From Achromobacter sp. B7 (GTDB taxonomy: Bacteria; Pseudomonadota; Gammaproteobacteria; Burkholderiales; Burkholderiaceae_B): a stretch of DNA of 64,000 nucleotides. The position numbers were made by a program, and so were the translations under genes. The stretch is taken from NCBI RefSeq assembly GCF_003600685.1, contig NZ_CP032084.1, positions 5,394,001 through 5,458,000 of the forward strand. Reading direction: 5' to 3'. The notes under the pieces are model-generated. The model was given only the letters and a program-made list of their open reading frames with translations. It was not told the origin of the DNA and ran no database searches. This document shows, one piece after another, positions 44,136 to 52,920 of the stretch. How positions within the stretch are numbered: position 1 is the first letter of the stretch; each line of letters begins with the position of its first letter.

Positions 44136-45572
44136 TCATTCGCCGTAGAACTGGATCAGCGTTTTGGTCGTGCTCATTTCTTCCAGCGCGATGAAGCCCT
44201 TCTCGCGCCCGTGGCCGCTTTTCTTGACGCCGCCAAACGGCAGTTCCACGCCGCCGCCCGCGCCAAAGCCGTTGATGTAGACCTGACCGCACTTGATGCC
44301 GCGCGCCACGCGCTGCTGGCGTCCGCCGTTCTCGGTCCAGACCGCGCCCAGCAGGCCGTAGTCGGTGGCGTTGGCCAGCCGGATGGCGTCGGCTTCGGTG
44401 TCAAAGGGCAGCGCCACCAGCACCGGCCCGAAGATTTCTTCGGTCAGCAAGGTGCTGTCGTGCGAGGGCGCGGAAAACAGTGTCGGCTTCACGAAGTAGC
44501 CGCCAGAAGGCACGCCGTCGGCAATGGCGCCTTCGGCCGCCACGGTCAGCCCATCGGCCAGGCCCTTGGCGATGTAGCGGTTGACGCGGTCGAACTGCGC
44601 CTTGTTGACGACCGGGCCGCAGGTCAGGTCCATGTCGGGCGTGCCGGCGCGCACCTTGGAAAACTCGGCGGCCAGCGCCTTCATGAAATCGGCATACACG
44701 CCGCGCTGCACCAGCAGGCGGCTGCCCGCCGTGCAGGTCTGCCCGGTGTTGTGGACGATGCCTTTGACGATGGCGGGAATGGCCAGTTTGTAGTTGGCGT
44801 CGTCGAACACAATGTGGGCCGACTTGCCGCCCAGTTCCAGCACGCACTTGACCGCGTTGACGGCGGCGGCCTGCTGGATCAGCACGCCCACTTCGTTCGA
44901 GCCGGTGAAGGTGATGAAGTTGATGTCGGCGTGACGCGACAGGCTGGCGCCCGCCTCTTCGCCCAGGCCCGTCACGATGTTCAGCGCACCCGGGGGAAAA
45001 CCCACTTCCAAAGCCAGTTCGGCCACGCGGATGATGGACAGGCAGGCGTCTTCGGCCGGCTTGACGACGCTGGCGTTGCCCATGGCCAGCGCCGGGGCAA
45101 CGCTGCGGCCGAACATCTGCGCCGGGTAATTCCACGGAATGATGTGGGCGGTCACGCCCAGCGGCTCGCGGATCAGCTGGACGGAATAGTCCTTCTGAAA
45201 AGGAATGGTCTGGCCGTGCACCTTGTCGGCCGCGCCGCCGTAGAACTCGAAGTAGCGCGCCAGCACCGTGATGTCGCCGCGCGCGGTGGACATGGGCTTG
45301 CCGGTGTCGCGCGATTCCAGCCGCGCCAGCTCTTCGTGATGCGCCAGCACGGATTCACCCAGGCGCAGCAGCAGGCGGCCGCGTTCCAGCGCCGTCATGC
45401 GGCCCCAATCGCCTTCCAGCGCGGCGCGGGCGGCGCCAACAGCTGCATCCACGTCGGCCTGCTGACCGCGCGGAATGGTGGTGAATACGTCGCCGTCCAC
45501 CGGCGACACCACGTCTATGGTGCGCCCGTCATGGGCATCGACCTGGCGGCCGTTGATAATCATCTGCGTCAT
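44136..45572 (-). CDS. Aldehyde dehydrogenase (NAD(P)+)
   Basis: The 478-residue enzyme has the catalytic Glu in LELGGKSAHIVF and the nucleophilic Cys in NTGQTCTAGSRL, with the NAD-binding FTGSNEVG between them and EEIFGPVLVALPFD and GFGAGGGVELPFGGVKKSGHGREKG near the end. The start at 45572 has GGAG seven bases upstream; a start seven codons earlier nearly touches the livF stop. It likely converts the aldehyde made by the alcohol dehydrogenase to an acid. Confidence 0.93.
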   Translation of the reverse strand: MTQMIINGRQVDAHDGRTIDVVSPVDGDVFTTIPRGQQADVDAAVGAARAALEGDWGRMTALERGRLLLRLGESVLAHHEELARLESRDTGKPMSTARGDITVLARYFEFYGGAADKVHGQTIPFQKDYSVQLIREPLGVTAHIIPWNYPAQMFGRSVAPALAMGNASVVKPAEDACLSIIRVAELALEVGFPPGALNIVTGLGEEAGASLSRHADINFITFTGSNEVGVLIQQAAAVNAVKCVLELGGKSAHIVFDDANYKLAIPAIVKGIVHNTGQTCTAGSRLLVQRGVYADFMKALAAEFSKVRAGTPDMDLTCGPVVNKAQFDRVNRYIAKGLADGLTVAAEGAIADGVPSGGYFVKPTLFSAPSHDSTLLTEEIFGPVLVALPFDTEADAIRLANATDYGLLGAVWTENGGRQQRVARGIKCGQVYINGFGAGGGVELPFGGVKKSGHGREKGFIALEEMSTTKTLIQFYGE

Positions 45573-45589
45573 GCAATGTCTCCGGAAGT

Positions 45590-46246
45590 TCAATTCAAGG
45601 TGATCGAGCCGCGCTCGATCGTCCAGATCTGGTCAGGGATGTCGCCCAGCAGCTTCACGTTGGATTCCGTGATGACGACGCATAGGTCGGGCTGCAATTC
45701 CTTCAGGCGCCCCAACGCTTCGGTGTAGTCGCGCGCAAGCTTGGGGGCCAGGCCCTGAAAGGGTTCGTCCAACATCAACAGCCGCGTGCCGACCATGATG
45801 GCGCGCGCCAGCGCCACCATCTTTCCCTGCCCGCCCGACAGCGCCGATCCAGACCGACCCAGCATGGGTTCCAGCTGCGGCACCACCTTCAGCACGGTCT
45901 GGATGCGGGCGGCGATTTCGGTCTTGGACTGGCCTTGCACTTCGCACGGCAGGTTCAGGTTTTCAGCCACGGTCATGGTCGGAAAGATCACGCGGTCTTC
46001 AGGCGCGTAGCCCACTTTCAAGGCCGCGCGCTTGTGGCCGGGCATGGCCGTCAGGTCGGTCCCGTCGAACGCGATCTTGCCGGACTTGATCTTGGTCAGG
46101 CCCATGATGGTGCGCAGCAAGGTGGTCTTGCCCGCGCCGTTGCGCCCCACAATCCCGATGGTTTTGGATGATTCAAAACTGGCGTTGACGTCGCGCAGGA
46201 TGCGGTTGCCTGCTAGGTCTACGTTAATGGCCGATAGGTTCAGCAT
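45590..46246 (-). CDS. livF: ABC transporter ATP-binding protein, LivF type
   Basis: The 218-residue ATPase has Walker A GRNGAGKTT near residue 35, the signature SALSGGQGKMVALARAI (Gly replaces the usual second Gln or Arg) and Walker B RLLMLDEPFQGLAP. It is shorter than usual (about 235) at both ends but keeps all catalytic motifs. The final VVITESN segment replaces the common VEQN. It is separated by three bases from livG. Confidence 0.88.
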   Translation of the reverse strand: MLNLSAINVDLAGNRILRDVNASFESSKTIGIVGRNGAGKTTLLRTIMGLTKIKSGKIAFDGTDLTAMPGHKRAALKVGYAPEDRVIFPTMTVAENLNLPCEVQGQSKTEIAARIQTVLKVVPQLEPMLGRSGSALSGGQGKMVALARAIMVGTRLLMLDEPFQGLAPKLARDYTEALGRLKELQPDLCVVITESNVKLLGDIPDQIWTIERGSITLN

Positions 46247-46249
46247 GGT

Positions 46250-46993
46250 TCAGGCCCCCAGCACTTCGCTTTTGATCTGCGGGTTATTCAAGACTTCGTC
46301 CGGCGTGCCGTCGGCGGCCACCTTGCCCGCGATCCAGGCGGCCACGCGCGTGGCGTAGCGCGACACGATGTCCACGTCGTGCTCGACAAACCAGCTCGTC
46401 ACGCGGCGCTCGTCCAGGGCGTGCATCACGGTTTCCATCAAGGCGAATTTGTCTTCGGACGCCACCCCGCTGGTGGGCTCGTCCATGATGAGCAGCTTGG
46501 GCCGCAGCGCCAGCGCCATGGCCACATCCAGCAGCTTGCGTTTGCCCTCGGGCAGCTCGATGGAGGCCTCGTCGGCTTCCGGCAACAGGCCCACCAGGTC
46601 CAGCGTGGCGTCCACTTCTTTTTCGTCGATGGTGCTTTCCAGCGAACGGAACCAGCTCAGTTCCTTGTTGCGGCGCGCGGCGGCGATCTGCACGCATTGG
46701 CGCACCGTGTGTTCGGTGAACAGCTGCGGCAACTGAAACGAACGGCCCAGCCCCAGGCGCACGATCTTGCGCGGCGCCATGGCGGTGACGTCGCGCCCAT
46801 CGAAAATCACGCGGCCCTTGGACGGCGCCAGGTAGCCCGTGCAGATGTTGATGAAGGTGGTCTTGCCCGCGCCGTTCTGGCCGATGACGGCCAGGCGTTC
46901 GCCTTCATGCAATTCGAAGTTGATGTTGTCGGCCGCGATCACGCCGCCGAAGGCCAGGTAAAGATCTGTGGTTTGAATAAGCGGTTTCATCAT
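46250..46993 (-). CDS. livG: ABC transporter ATP-binding protein, LivG type
   Basis: The 247-residue ATPase has Walker A GQNGAGKTTFINICTGY near residue 38, LGLGRSFQLPQLF typical of LivG, the diverged signature LPEGKRKLLDVAMAL and Walker B LLIMDEPTSGVASEDK, followed by VEHDVDIV. Two ATG codons occur at the start; the first overlaps the livM stop, the second is better spaced from AGGAA. Confidence 0.9.
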   Translation of the reverse strand: MMKPLIQTTDLYLAFGGVIAADNINFELHEGERLAVIGQNGAGKTTFINICTGYLAPSKGRVIFDGRDVTAMAPRKIVRLGLGRSFQLPQLFTEHTVRQCVQIAAARRNKELSWFRSLESTIDEKEVDATLDLVGLLPEADEASIELPEGKRKLLDVAMALALRPKLLIMDEPTSGVASEDKFALMETVMHALDERRVTSWFVEHDVDIVSRYATRVAAWIAGKVAADGTPDEVLNNPQIKSEVLGA

Positions 46994-48009
46994 CAGTTCC
47001 TGACCGGCGCGTGCGTGTTGGCGGAAACGCGCGCCTGCAAGGTGGCGTTGGCGCGGGCGCGGGCCCGGGCCTCATCGCGCTTTCGCGTGGCGATGCGCTT
47101 CATGACCTGGCCGACAAAGCCGGTGGGGAACATGAAGATCACCAGGATCAGCGTCAGGCCCAGCAAGAACTGCCACAGGCCGGGGAAGTAAGCGGCCGAC
47201 ACCAGCTTCACCGTTTCAAAACCGACGGCGCCCAGGAACGCACCGGCCGCATGGCCCGCGCCGCCCAGAATGGTGATGAAGACGAATTCGCCCGAGCGCA
47301 GCCACGAGCCGATTTCGGGAGTGACCAGGCCCTGCATCAAGGCCAGGATCGCGCCCGAGAAGCCGACGACGACAGCCGACAGCAGGTAGCCCTTCCACAT
47401 GATGAAGTACGCGGAAAACCCCAGGTATTCAATGCGCGTTTCGTTGGTCTTGATGGCGGACAACGCCTGCCCACTGCCCGAACGGAAGTAGCGCTGCACC
47501 CACCAGGCCAGCACCAGTGACAACACCAGCGTCAGCACCAGCAACGCGCGTTCGAAGGACTCGCGTTCCATCAGCACGCCGGCCATTGTCGGGCGCACGA
47601 TGCGCATCCCGTCCGAGCCGCCGGTCAGCGTGTATAGCTTGCCCAGCAACGCGAACAGCACCATGCTCAACGCCAGGTTCAGCATCCCGAAGAAGATGCC
47701 GCGATAGCGCACCACGAACAGGCCGATCACGATGGCCGCCAGGAAGCTGGCAACGACGCCCGCCATAATCAGCAGCAGCGCGTCGGTGCCCGGCATGGCG
47801 CGCGCCAGGAACGCGACCGTGTAGGCCGAGATGCAGGAATACATGGCATGGCCAAACGAGATCTGGCCGGCCCGCGCCATCACCGACACGCCCAGCGCCG
47901 CGATGGCGTAGGTCAGGCCGATGACGATGGGGGTGATTGTCCAGGAAAGGCTATAGCCAAGAGCTAGCGTGGCCATCGCGGCCACGAGGCTGAGTACGAC
48001 GACTTTCAT
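46993..48009 (-). CDS. livM: ABC transporter permease, LivM type
   Basis: This 338-residue permease has about nine membrane helices. The LivM signatures are GQISFGHAMYSCISAY near residue 48 and SALIKTNETRIEYLGFSAYFIMWKGYLLSAVVVGFSGA-like coupling and helix segments in the second half. The GGAGHAAGAFLGAVGFE motif precedes the last helix, and the C-terminus is a basic tail. It overlaps livH and livG by short stop-start overlaps. Confidence 0.92.
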   Translation of the reverse strand: MKVVVLSLVAAMATLALGYSLSWTITPIVIGLTYAIAALGVSVMARAGQISFGHAMYSCISAYTVAFLARAMPGTDALLLIMAGVVASFLAAIVIGLFVVRYRGIFFGMLNLALSMVLFALLGKLYTLTGGSDGMRIVRPTMAGVLMERESFERALLVLTLVLSLVLAWWVQRYFRSGSGQALSAIKTNETRIEYLGFSAYFIMWKGYLLSAVVVGFSGAILALMQGLVTPEIGSWLRSGEFVFITILGGAGHAAGAFLGAVGFETVKLVSAAYFPGLWQFLLGLTLILVIFMFPTGFVGQVMKRIATRKRDEARARARANATLQARVSANTHAPVRN

Positions 48010-48914
48010 CAGATCCTCCGGGCTTGGGCGACGGTGAACAAGCCATGCGGCCGGATGATCAGCACCAACACCATGATGATGTACGGCACCGCCACTTCCA
48101 GTTCGGGCGCGGCGTAGACGGCAATGGAACGCATGACGCCAATCAGCAGCGCCGCGATCAGCGCGCCGGTGATCTGGCCCAGCCCCGCCGTTGCAACCAC
48201 CGCAAACGACAGCACCGTCATGTCGGTACCCGCGCCCGGCACCAGCGACGTGGTGGGCGCGGCCAGCGCGCCGCCCAACGCGCCCAGGATGGTGGCGATC
48301 ACGAAGGTGACGTAGCCGATCTTCTTGGCGTTGATGCCCAACGACGTGGCCACTTCACGGTTGTGCGTCGTGGCCACCGTCTGCTTGCCCAGCTTGGTGT
48401 GGCGCAGGAAATACTCCAGGCACACGTAGGCCAGCACGGCGGTCACGGGCACCACCACCAGCTGGTAGGTGGTGTAGGTGATGTCGCCGATTTCGATATT
48501 GCCCAGACGGTTCACGACTTCGCTGGCGCTGTAGGGCTGCGCGCCCCACAGCAGGCGCTGGATGTCTTCCAGCATCAGGAAGCCGCCAAAGGTGATCAGC
48601 AGTTTCAGGATGGGGTCGTAGTTCTGCGCGCGGCGGATCAGCACGAATTCCATGATGCTGCCCAACGCCAGGCCGATGGCGATGGCGGCCACGAACAACG
48701 CGGCGAACAGCAGGAATGGGGAATCGGTTTTGGGCGCCAGAAACATGACGAGACTGGCCGCGGCATAACCGCCGAAGGCGTAGAAGGCGCCATGGGCAAC
48801 GTTCAAGATGCCCATCACGCCAAACACCAGGGTTAACCCCATCGACACCAGGAACAGCAGACTGGCGTACGCCACGCCATCCACCAAGGCGAGAGGCAGT
48901 AGATCCAAGGTCAA
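48009..48914 (-). CDS. livH: ABC transporter permease, LivH type
   Basis: The 301-residue permease has the LivH hallmarks SMGLTLVFGVMGILNVAHGAFYAFGGYAA near the N-terminus and AAPTTSLVPGAGTD and VVATAGLGQITGALIAALLIGV further on. The start is a TTG supported by GGGAG eight bases upstream. It is the first gene of the operon; the 266 bases before it hold the promoter, which I could not define. Confidence 0.9.
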   Translation of the reverse strand: MTLDLLPLALVDGVAYASLLFLVSMGLTLVFGVMGILNVAHGAFYAFGGYAAASLVMFLAPKTDSPFLLFAALFVAAIAIGLALGSIMEFVLIRRAQNYDPILKLLITFGGFLMLEDIQRLLWGAQPYSASEVVNRLGNIEIGDITYTTYQLVVVPVTAVLAYVCLEYFLRHTKLGKQTVATTHNREVATSLGINAKKIGYVTFVIATILGALGGALAAPTTSLVPGAGTDMTVLSFAVVATAGLGQITGALIAALLIGVMRSIAVYAAPELEVAVPYIIMVLVLIIRPHGLFTVAQARRI

Positions 48915-49180
48915 GCGTCTTCTCCCAATACGCTAAACACCTGCCCCGTCCGCGATGCGTTGCCGGGGCAACGGGCATCGCCGGCAAGGCGGCGTGGGCA
49001 CATGGCCCGGGCGTGCGCGTGGCGCGCCCTTGTCTCGTTATCAACCTTGCCGCCTTGACTTCGAACGCGAATCGAAGCGGAACGGAAGGCACTTTTATGG
49101 ACCGGCGCGATCACTGGCAAGCGCCACTTTTCGTACTAGTCCGATGTGCAGCGAAGTATAGGGACGCCCCTTTTGAGCGG

Positions 49181-49795
49181 CTATTTATCTTTGCGCAAGC
49201 CGGGTTTCACAAGCGATAGAGAGGCCGTGGTCGCCGTGCCGGGCGCATGCGGGTTTACCTGAATCGTCGCGGCCATCGGCGCGCGCGTCTGGTAATCGGG
49301 GATGATGCGCAGGTGCGGTTCATCGGGCAATTGCACATAACGGCCTAGTCCATCCGGCGTGAGCGCGCCGACGTCCATCCGGGCCAGCGTGGCGCCTTTA
49401 TCGTCATCGATGGCGATGCGTAGCGCGGGCGGATTCAGGCCATACGATTCGCCGGGGTGCGGGGCCAGCACGCGGTCACTGCGGGCTTGCGAAAACAGCG
49501 ACAGGAAGTCGTCTGCGTCGAAGGCGGGGGGTGTGGTGGAGGTTGCACTGCCCGGCATCGTGGCCCAACCCTGAGCGGCGCGTGTGTACGTCGTCGTGGA
49601 TGCTGGCGTGGACAGCGTGATACGCGCCGCCTGCGCGGCGTTCCACGCGTACAGCCGCGCCGGCTTGCCGGTATCGTCATGCAGGTGCGTGTGGCCACTG
49701 TGGGTGGCGGGCGATTCCATGGCCTCGTGCCATTGCCAGGCGGACAGCGCAACGCCCGCCGCCAGCAACATCAGCCAGGCACGCCCCGCGTTCAT
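49181..49795 (-). CDS. DUF4340-like protein of a Gld-type ABC system
   Basis: The 204-residue protein has one N-terminal membrane anchor (AWLMLLAAGVALSAWQWHE) followed by a His-rich stretch and a beta-rich periplasmic domain (TTYTRAAQGWATM, then YGLNPPALRIAIDDDKGATLARMDVGALTPDG), typical of DUF4340. The ATG overlaps the stop of the GldG-like gene. DUF4340 proteins regularly follow ABC-2 transporter and GldG genes. The molecular role is unknown. Confidence 0.8.
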   Translation of the reverse strand: MNAGRAWLMLLAAGVALSAWQWHEAMESPATHSGHTHLHDDTGKPARLYAWNAAQAARITLSTPASTTTYTRAAQGWATMPGSATSTTPPAFDADDFLSLFSQARSDRVLAPHPGESYGLNPPALRIAIDDDKGATLARMDVGALTPDGLGRYVQLPDEPHLRIIPDYQTRAPMAATIQVNPHAPGTATTASLSLVKPGLRKDK

Positions 49796-51177
49796 CGCCG
49801 CCTCCACCACAGCAGCAGGCCCGTCATCAAGGCCAGCAATGGCAGGGCCACGGTACTGGTCCAGAACACGGTGCGCATCTGGCGATTGGTCAGTTCAACG
49901 CGGCGGTTCTCGTAATGGCGCGGGCGTATCGTCAACAAGGCGTCTTCACCGGCCAGCAGCGTGACGGCGCTGGTAAAGAGCGCGCCGTTGCCCAGCGTGG
50001 CGAAATGGCGGTTGGTGGCGAAATCGCTATCGCCCGCGACCAGCAGCGTGGGCCGCGCCGACCCGTCCGCGCTGGCGGCCTGCGCGTTGCGCGTGGCCAG
50101 CGCCATCAAGGTGTAGCGCCCCGCCGGCTGCCCCGGCAACTGCGCCTGTGCCGACGTCTGCGCCAGCGGCGTGACCGTCACGCCTTGCGGCAGCGCCTCT
50201 CCGGCGGGTTCCAGGCCTGCCGCGCCGGGAAAGAAACTTAACGGCAGGCCGCGCGTCATCTTGTGCCGCGTGTAGTCGCTGACGGCTGGGCTGCCGGGGT
50301 CGTTGCGGTAATGGCTGCCGGGGTCGACCAGCGCGCCCATCGGCCGCGCGATACCGAAGTCGGCCAGCAACGCATCCAGCCCGTGGCGCGTGTCCGGTTC
50401 CAGCAGCAACAGGGTCTTGCCGCCGTCGGCCGTCCAGCGGCGCAGCGCCTCTGCGTCGTCGCTACCGAACGGCGCGCGCGGCCCCGCCGCCACCACCACG
50501 GCGCAGGCCGGCAAGGCTTGCGCCAGGCTGCCCGCGTTGATACCGCGCGTGGCAAAGCCCAAGGTCTGCAAGGCATTGCGCGCCATCGCCATGCCGTGCT
50601 GCTCGTGCACCTCGACGCGCGCCACCAGGTTTTCATCGTCGCCGTGGTCTTCCAGATCGTCCAGCGACGTCAGGCTGTCCAGCATGGCTTCGCGATGCCC
50701 CTGCGTAAAGCACACCGTTTGCGCGCCACGCTGGCTGATGCGGATCAGCGCGTTGGTGAAGTCGGTTTCGGTGCCGCCGTTGATCGTCATCTTGCGCGTG
50801 TCGGCGGCCAGCACCGCGCTGCCGGCGAACTGGATGCCCGCTTCGCGCGCCTCGGCCGGACGCAGTGCCGGGTCCACGCCGCGCACACGGATCAGTGGGT
50901 TGGTATGTTCGTACTGGCGCAGCAGCTCCAGCGCGTCCACCATGCTTTTGTTGCGCAAGTCGTAGAACCACGTCACGTCCACGGCTTGCTTGATCTGGCG
51001 GGCTACTTCAACGCTTTCGGGCGACAGGCTGTACAGGCGCTGCGCCGTCAGGTCCAAGCGGCCCAGATGGCGCGAGGCCCACAGGTTCAGCGCCACCAGC
51101 AAGGCGGCAACGGCCAGCACCGGCAGCCACAGCAACAGGCGCCGGCCCGTGCGCAGCATGCGAGGGTTTGCGTTCAT
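49792..51177 (-). CDS. GldG-like auxiliary membrane protein
   Basis: The 461-residue protein has an N-terminal helix (LLLWLPVLAVAALLVALNLWA), a large periplasmic domain with the Gld motif RLDLTAQRLYSLSPESVEVARQI and a GATase-like region (VCFTQGHREAMLDSL, AVVVAAGPRAPFGSDDAEALRRWTADGGKTLLLLEP). A C-terminal helix follows (TVALPLLALMTGLLLWW). In Bacteroidetes the family is named for gliding; the proteobacterial versions have no agreed function. It is coupled to its neighbours on both sides by 4-base overlaps. Confidence 0.85.
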   Translation of the reverse strand: MNANPRMLRTGRRLLLWLPVLAVAALLVALNLWASRHLGRLDLTAQRLYSLSPESVEVARQIKQAVDVTWFYDLRNKSMVDALELLRQYEHTNPLIRVRGVDPALRPAEAREAGIQFAGSAVLAADTRKMTINGGTETDFTNALIRISQRGAQTVCFTQGHREAMLDSLTSLDDLEDHGDDENLVARVEVHEQHGMAMARNALQTLGFATRGINAGSLAQALPACAVVVAAGPRAPFGSDDAEALRRWTADGGKTLLLLEPDTRHGLDALLADFGIARPMGALVDPGSHYRNDPGSPAVSDYTRHKMTRGLPLSFFPGAAGLEPAGEALPQGVTVTPLAQTSAQAQLPGQPAGRYTLMALATRNAQAASADGSARPTLLVAGDSDFATNRHFATLGNGALFTSAVTLLAGEDALLTIRPRHYENRRVELTNRQMRTVFWTSTVALPLLALMTGLLLWWRRR

Positions 51178-51887
51178 CGCAGCCTCCAGCGCTTGAGGTT
51201 GACGGCGGCCACCATCAAGGCCAGCACCGCCACGCTGGCCAGCGTGACCGTGGCCGGACCGGGCAACACGCCCCGAATAAAGTCCACGTGTTGCGCCGAC
51301 AAAGACAGCGCCTGAAAGAACGGCGACAACGCGGGAAAGGCGTCCAGCGCGGCCGGGTAATCAATGAACCAGAGCAGCACCAGGATGCCCCACGTGGCGC
51401 TGGCCGCCACGATCTGGTTGGTGCAGGCGCTGGACACGGCAATGCCGATGGCCAGGAACAGCGCGCCGTACAGGAACACGCCGACGTAACCGCCCACGAT
51501 CGGCCCGTAGTCCGGCTGCCCGTACCACGCCAGCGGCAGCACGGCGGCGGTCGTGCCCGCCAGCATCAAGGCCAAGACCGTCAACCCGGCCGCGTACTTG
51601 GCCGCCACCAGCGTCGCGTCGGACAGCGGCAAGGTCAGCAGCATCTCCAGCGTGCCCTGACGCGCTTCTTCGGCAAAGGCGCGCATGCTGACCAGGGGCA
51701 TCACCAGGATCAGCAGGATGGTCATGTTGTGAAACGCGGTAACCATCTGCCCCGTGCTGACAAAGAACAGGTTGAAGCTGAACAGGTAGCCGGACAAGGC
51801 CCAGAACACGGCCACCACCACCAGCGCCACGGGCGAGCCGAAATCGGTGCGCAGCTCTTTTCGGTACAACGCCAAAAAGCCTTTCAT
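51174..51887 (-). CDS. ABC-2 type transporter permease (GldF-like)
   Basis: The 237-residue protein has six membrane helices, an N-terminal YRKELRTDFGSPVALVVVAVF segment, and MPLVSMRAFAEEARQGTLEMLLTLPLSDATLVAAKYAAG, the characteristic ABC-2/GldF loop with the conserved RGTLE-like motif. It overlaps the ATPase gene by ATGA and works as the membrane half of the transporter. Confidence 0.9.
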   Translation of the reverse strand: MKGFLALYRKELRTDFGSPVALVVVAVFWALSGYLFSFNLFFVSTGQMVTAFHNMTILLILVMPLVSMRAFAEEARQGTLEMLLTLPLSDATLVAAKYAAGLTVLALMLAGTTAAVLPLAWYGQPDYGPIVGGYVGVFLYGALFLAIGIAVSSACTNQIVAASATWGILVLLWFIDYPAALDAFPALSPFFQALSLSAQHVDFIRGVLPGPATVTLASVAVLALMVAAVNLKRWRLR

Positions 51888-52852
51888 GCCCGCCTCCGCA
51901 TCACCGGGTCGTTAGGCGCCAGCGCGGCAAGCAGGCGCGCTTCCACGGCGTCATGCAGCGACAGCACCGCGCGCACCTGGGCGTGCGCCAACACGATGCG
52001 CAGCACGCGGTCGCACATCGCGCCTGAAGGATCGCCCGCGCCGGCCGTGTCCCAGCTGATGCGCCACTTGCTCAGCGCGGCGTCTTGTACGGTAGCGTCC
52101 ACGCCGCGTATCCCGTCGCAGGCCGACAGCGCGGCGCGCAAGGCGGCGTGGCCGGCCGTCGGCAAGGCCAGCTGTAATTGCAGCGCGGCCTGCGCCTGCC
52201 CCAGCACCGCGTCTTCCACCAGCCGCCCCTGCTGCAAGATGACGATGCGCGTGCACAAGGCTTCCACCTCTTGCATCAGGTGGCTGCTGAACACCACCGC
52301 CCGGCCCTGTGCGCAGCGGCGGATCATGGCGCGGGCCTCGACGATCTGGACCGGGTCCAGGCCATTGGTGGCTTCGTCCAGCAACAGCACGGGCGGATCG
52401 TTCAGCACCGCTTGCGCCAGGCCGACGCGCTGGCGCTGGCCCTTGGACAAACGGCCGATGGCGCTGCGGGCCACGGCTTGCAGGTCGAAGCCGTCGATGG
52501 CGCGTTCGATGGCAAGACGACGCGCGCCCGCCCCGCCCGCCACCTTCACCCCCGCGCCAAATTGCAGGTATTGCATGACCGTCAGCGCGTCATACAGCGG
52601 CGCGCGTTCGGGCAGGTAACCGATGTCGGCGTTGCCCCGGCCCGGCGCGGGCTGTCGGCCGCACACGGTGACGCGGCCGCTGTCGGGCGTGTAGAACCCG
52701 GCCATCAGGCGCAGGGTGGTGGTCTTGCCACTGCCGTTCGGCCCCAGCAGGCCCACGATTTCCCCGGGCGCCACGGACAGGCTCAGGGAATGCAGGACCT
52801 GACGGGGTCCGAACGACTTGCAGACCTGGTGCAAAGCAACGGCCGGCTGCAT
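51884..52852 (-). CDS. ABC transporter ATP-binding protein (GldA/CcmA type)
   Basis: The 322-residue ATPase has Walker A GPNGSGKTTTLRLMAGFYTPDSG near residue 37, the signature RLSKGQRQRVGLAQAVLNDP and Walker B VLLLDEATNGLDPVQI, then SSHLMQEVEALCTRI. A C-terminal extension of about 100 residues after the ATPase domain matches the GldA/ABC-2 exporter class. It is the first gene of the four-gene operon. Confidence 0.92.
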   Translation of the reverse strand: MQPAVALHQVCKSFGPRQVLHSLSLSVAPGEIVGLLGPNGSGKTTTLRLMAGFYTPDSGRVTVCGRQPAPGRGNADIGYLPERAPLYDALTVMQYLQFGAGVKVAGGAGARRLAIERAIDGFDLQAVARSAIGRLSKGQRQRVGLAQAVLNDPPVLLLDEATNGLDPVQIVEARAMIRRCAQGRAVVFSSHLMQEVEALCTRIVILQQGRLVEDAVLGQAQAALQLQLALPTAGHAALRAALSACDGIRGVDATVQDAALSKWRISWDTAGAGDPSGAMCDRVLRIVLAHAQVRAVLSLHDAVEARLLAALAPNDPVMRRRA

Positions 52853-52920
52853 GGGGCGCCTTCGGTCAGACTTGCGTTAGTCGAGGTCGATCGACGGGGA
52901 ATGCGGCATCCAGCAACGCG

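Noticed and set aside
44211..45728. Plus-strand open frame of 505 codons
   Set aside because: It lies antisense to the aldehyde dehydrogenase gene and has the composition of a shadow frame.
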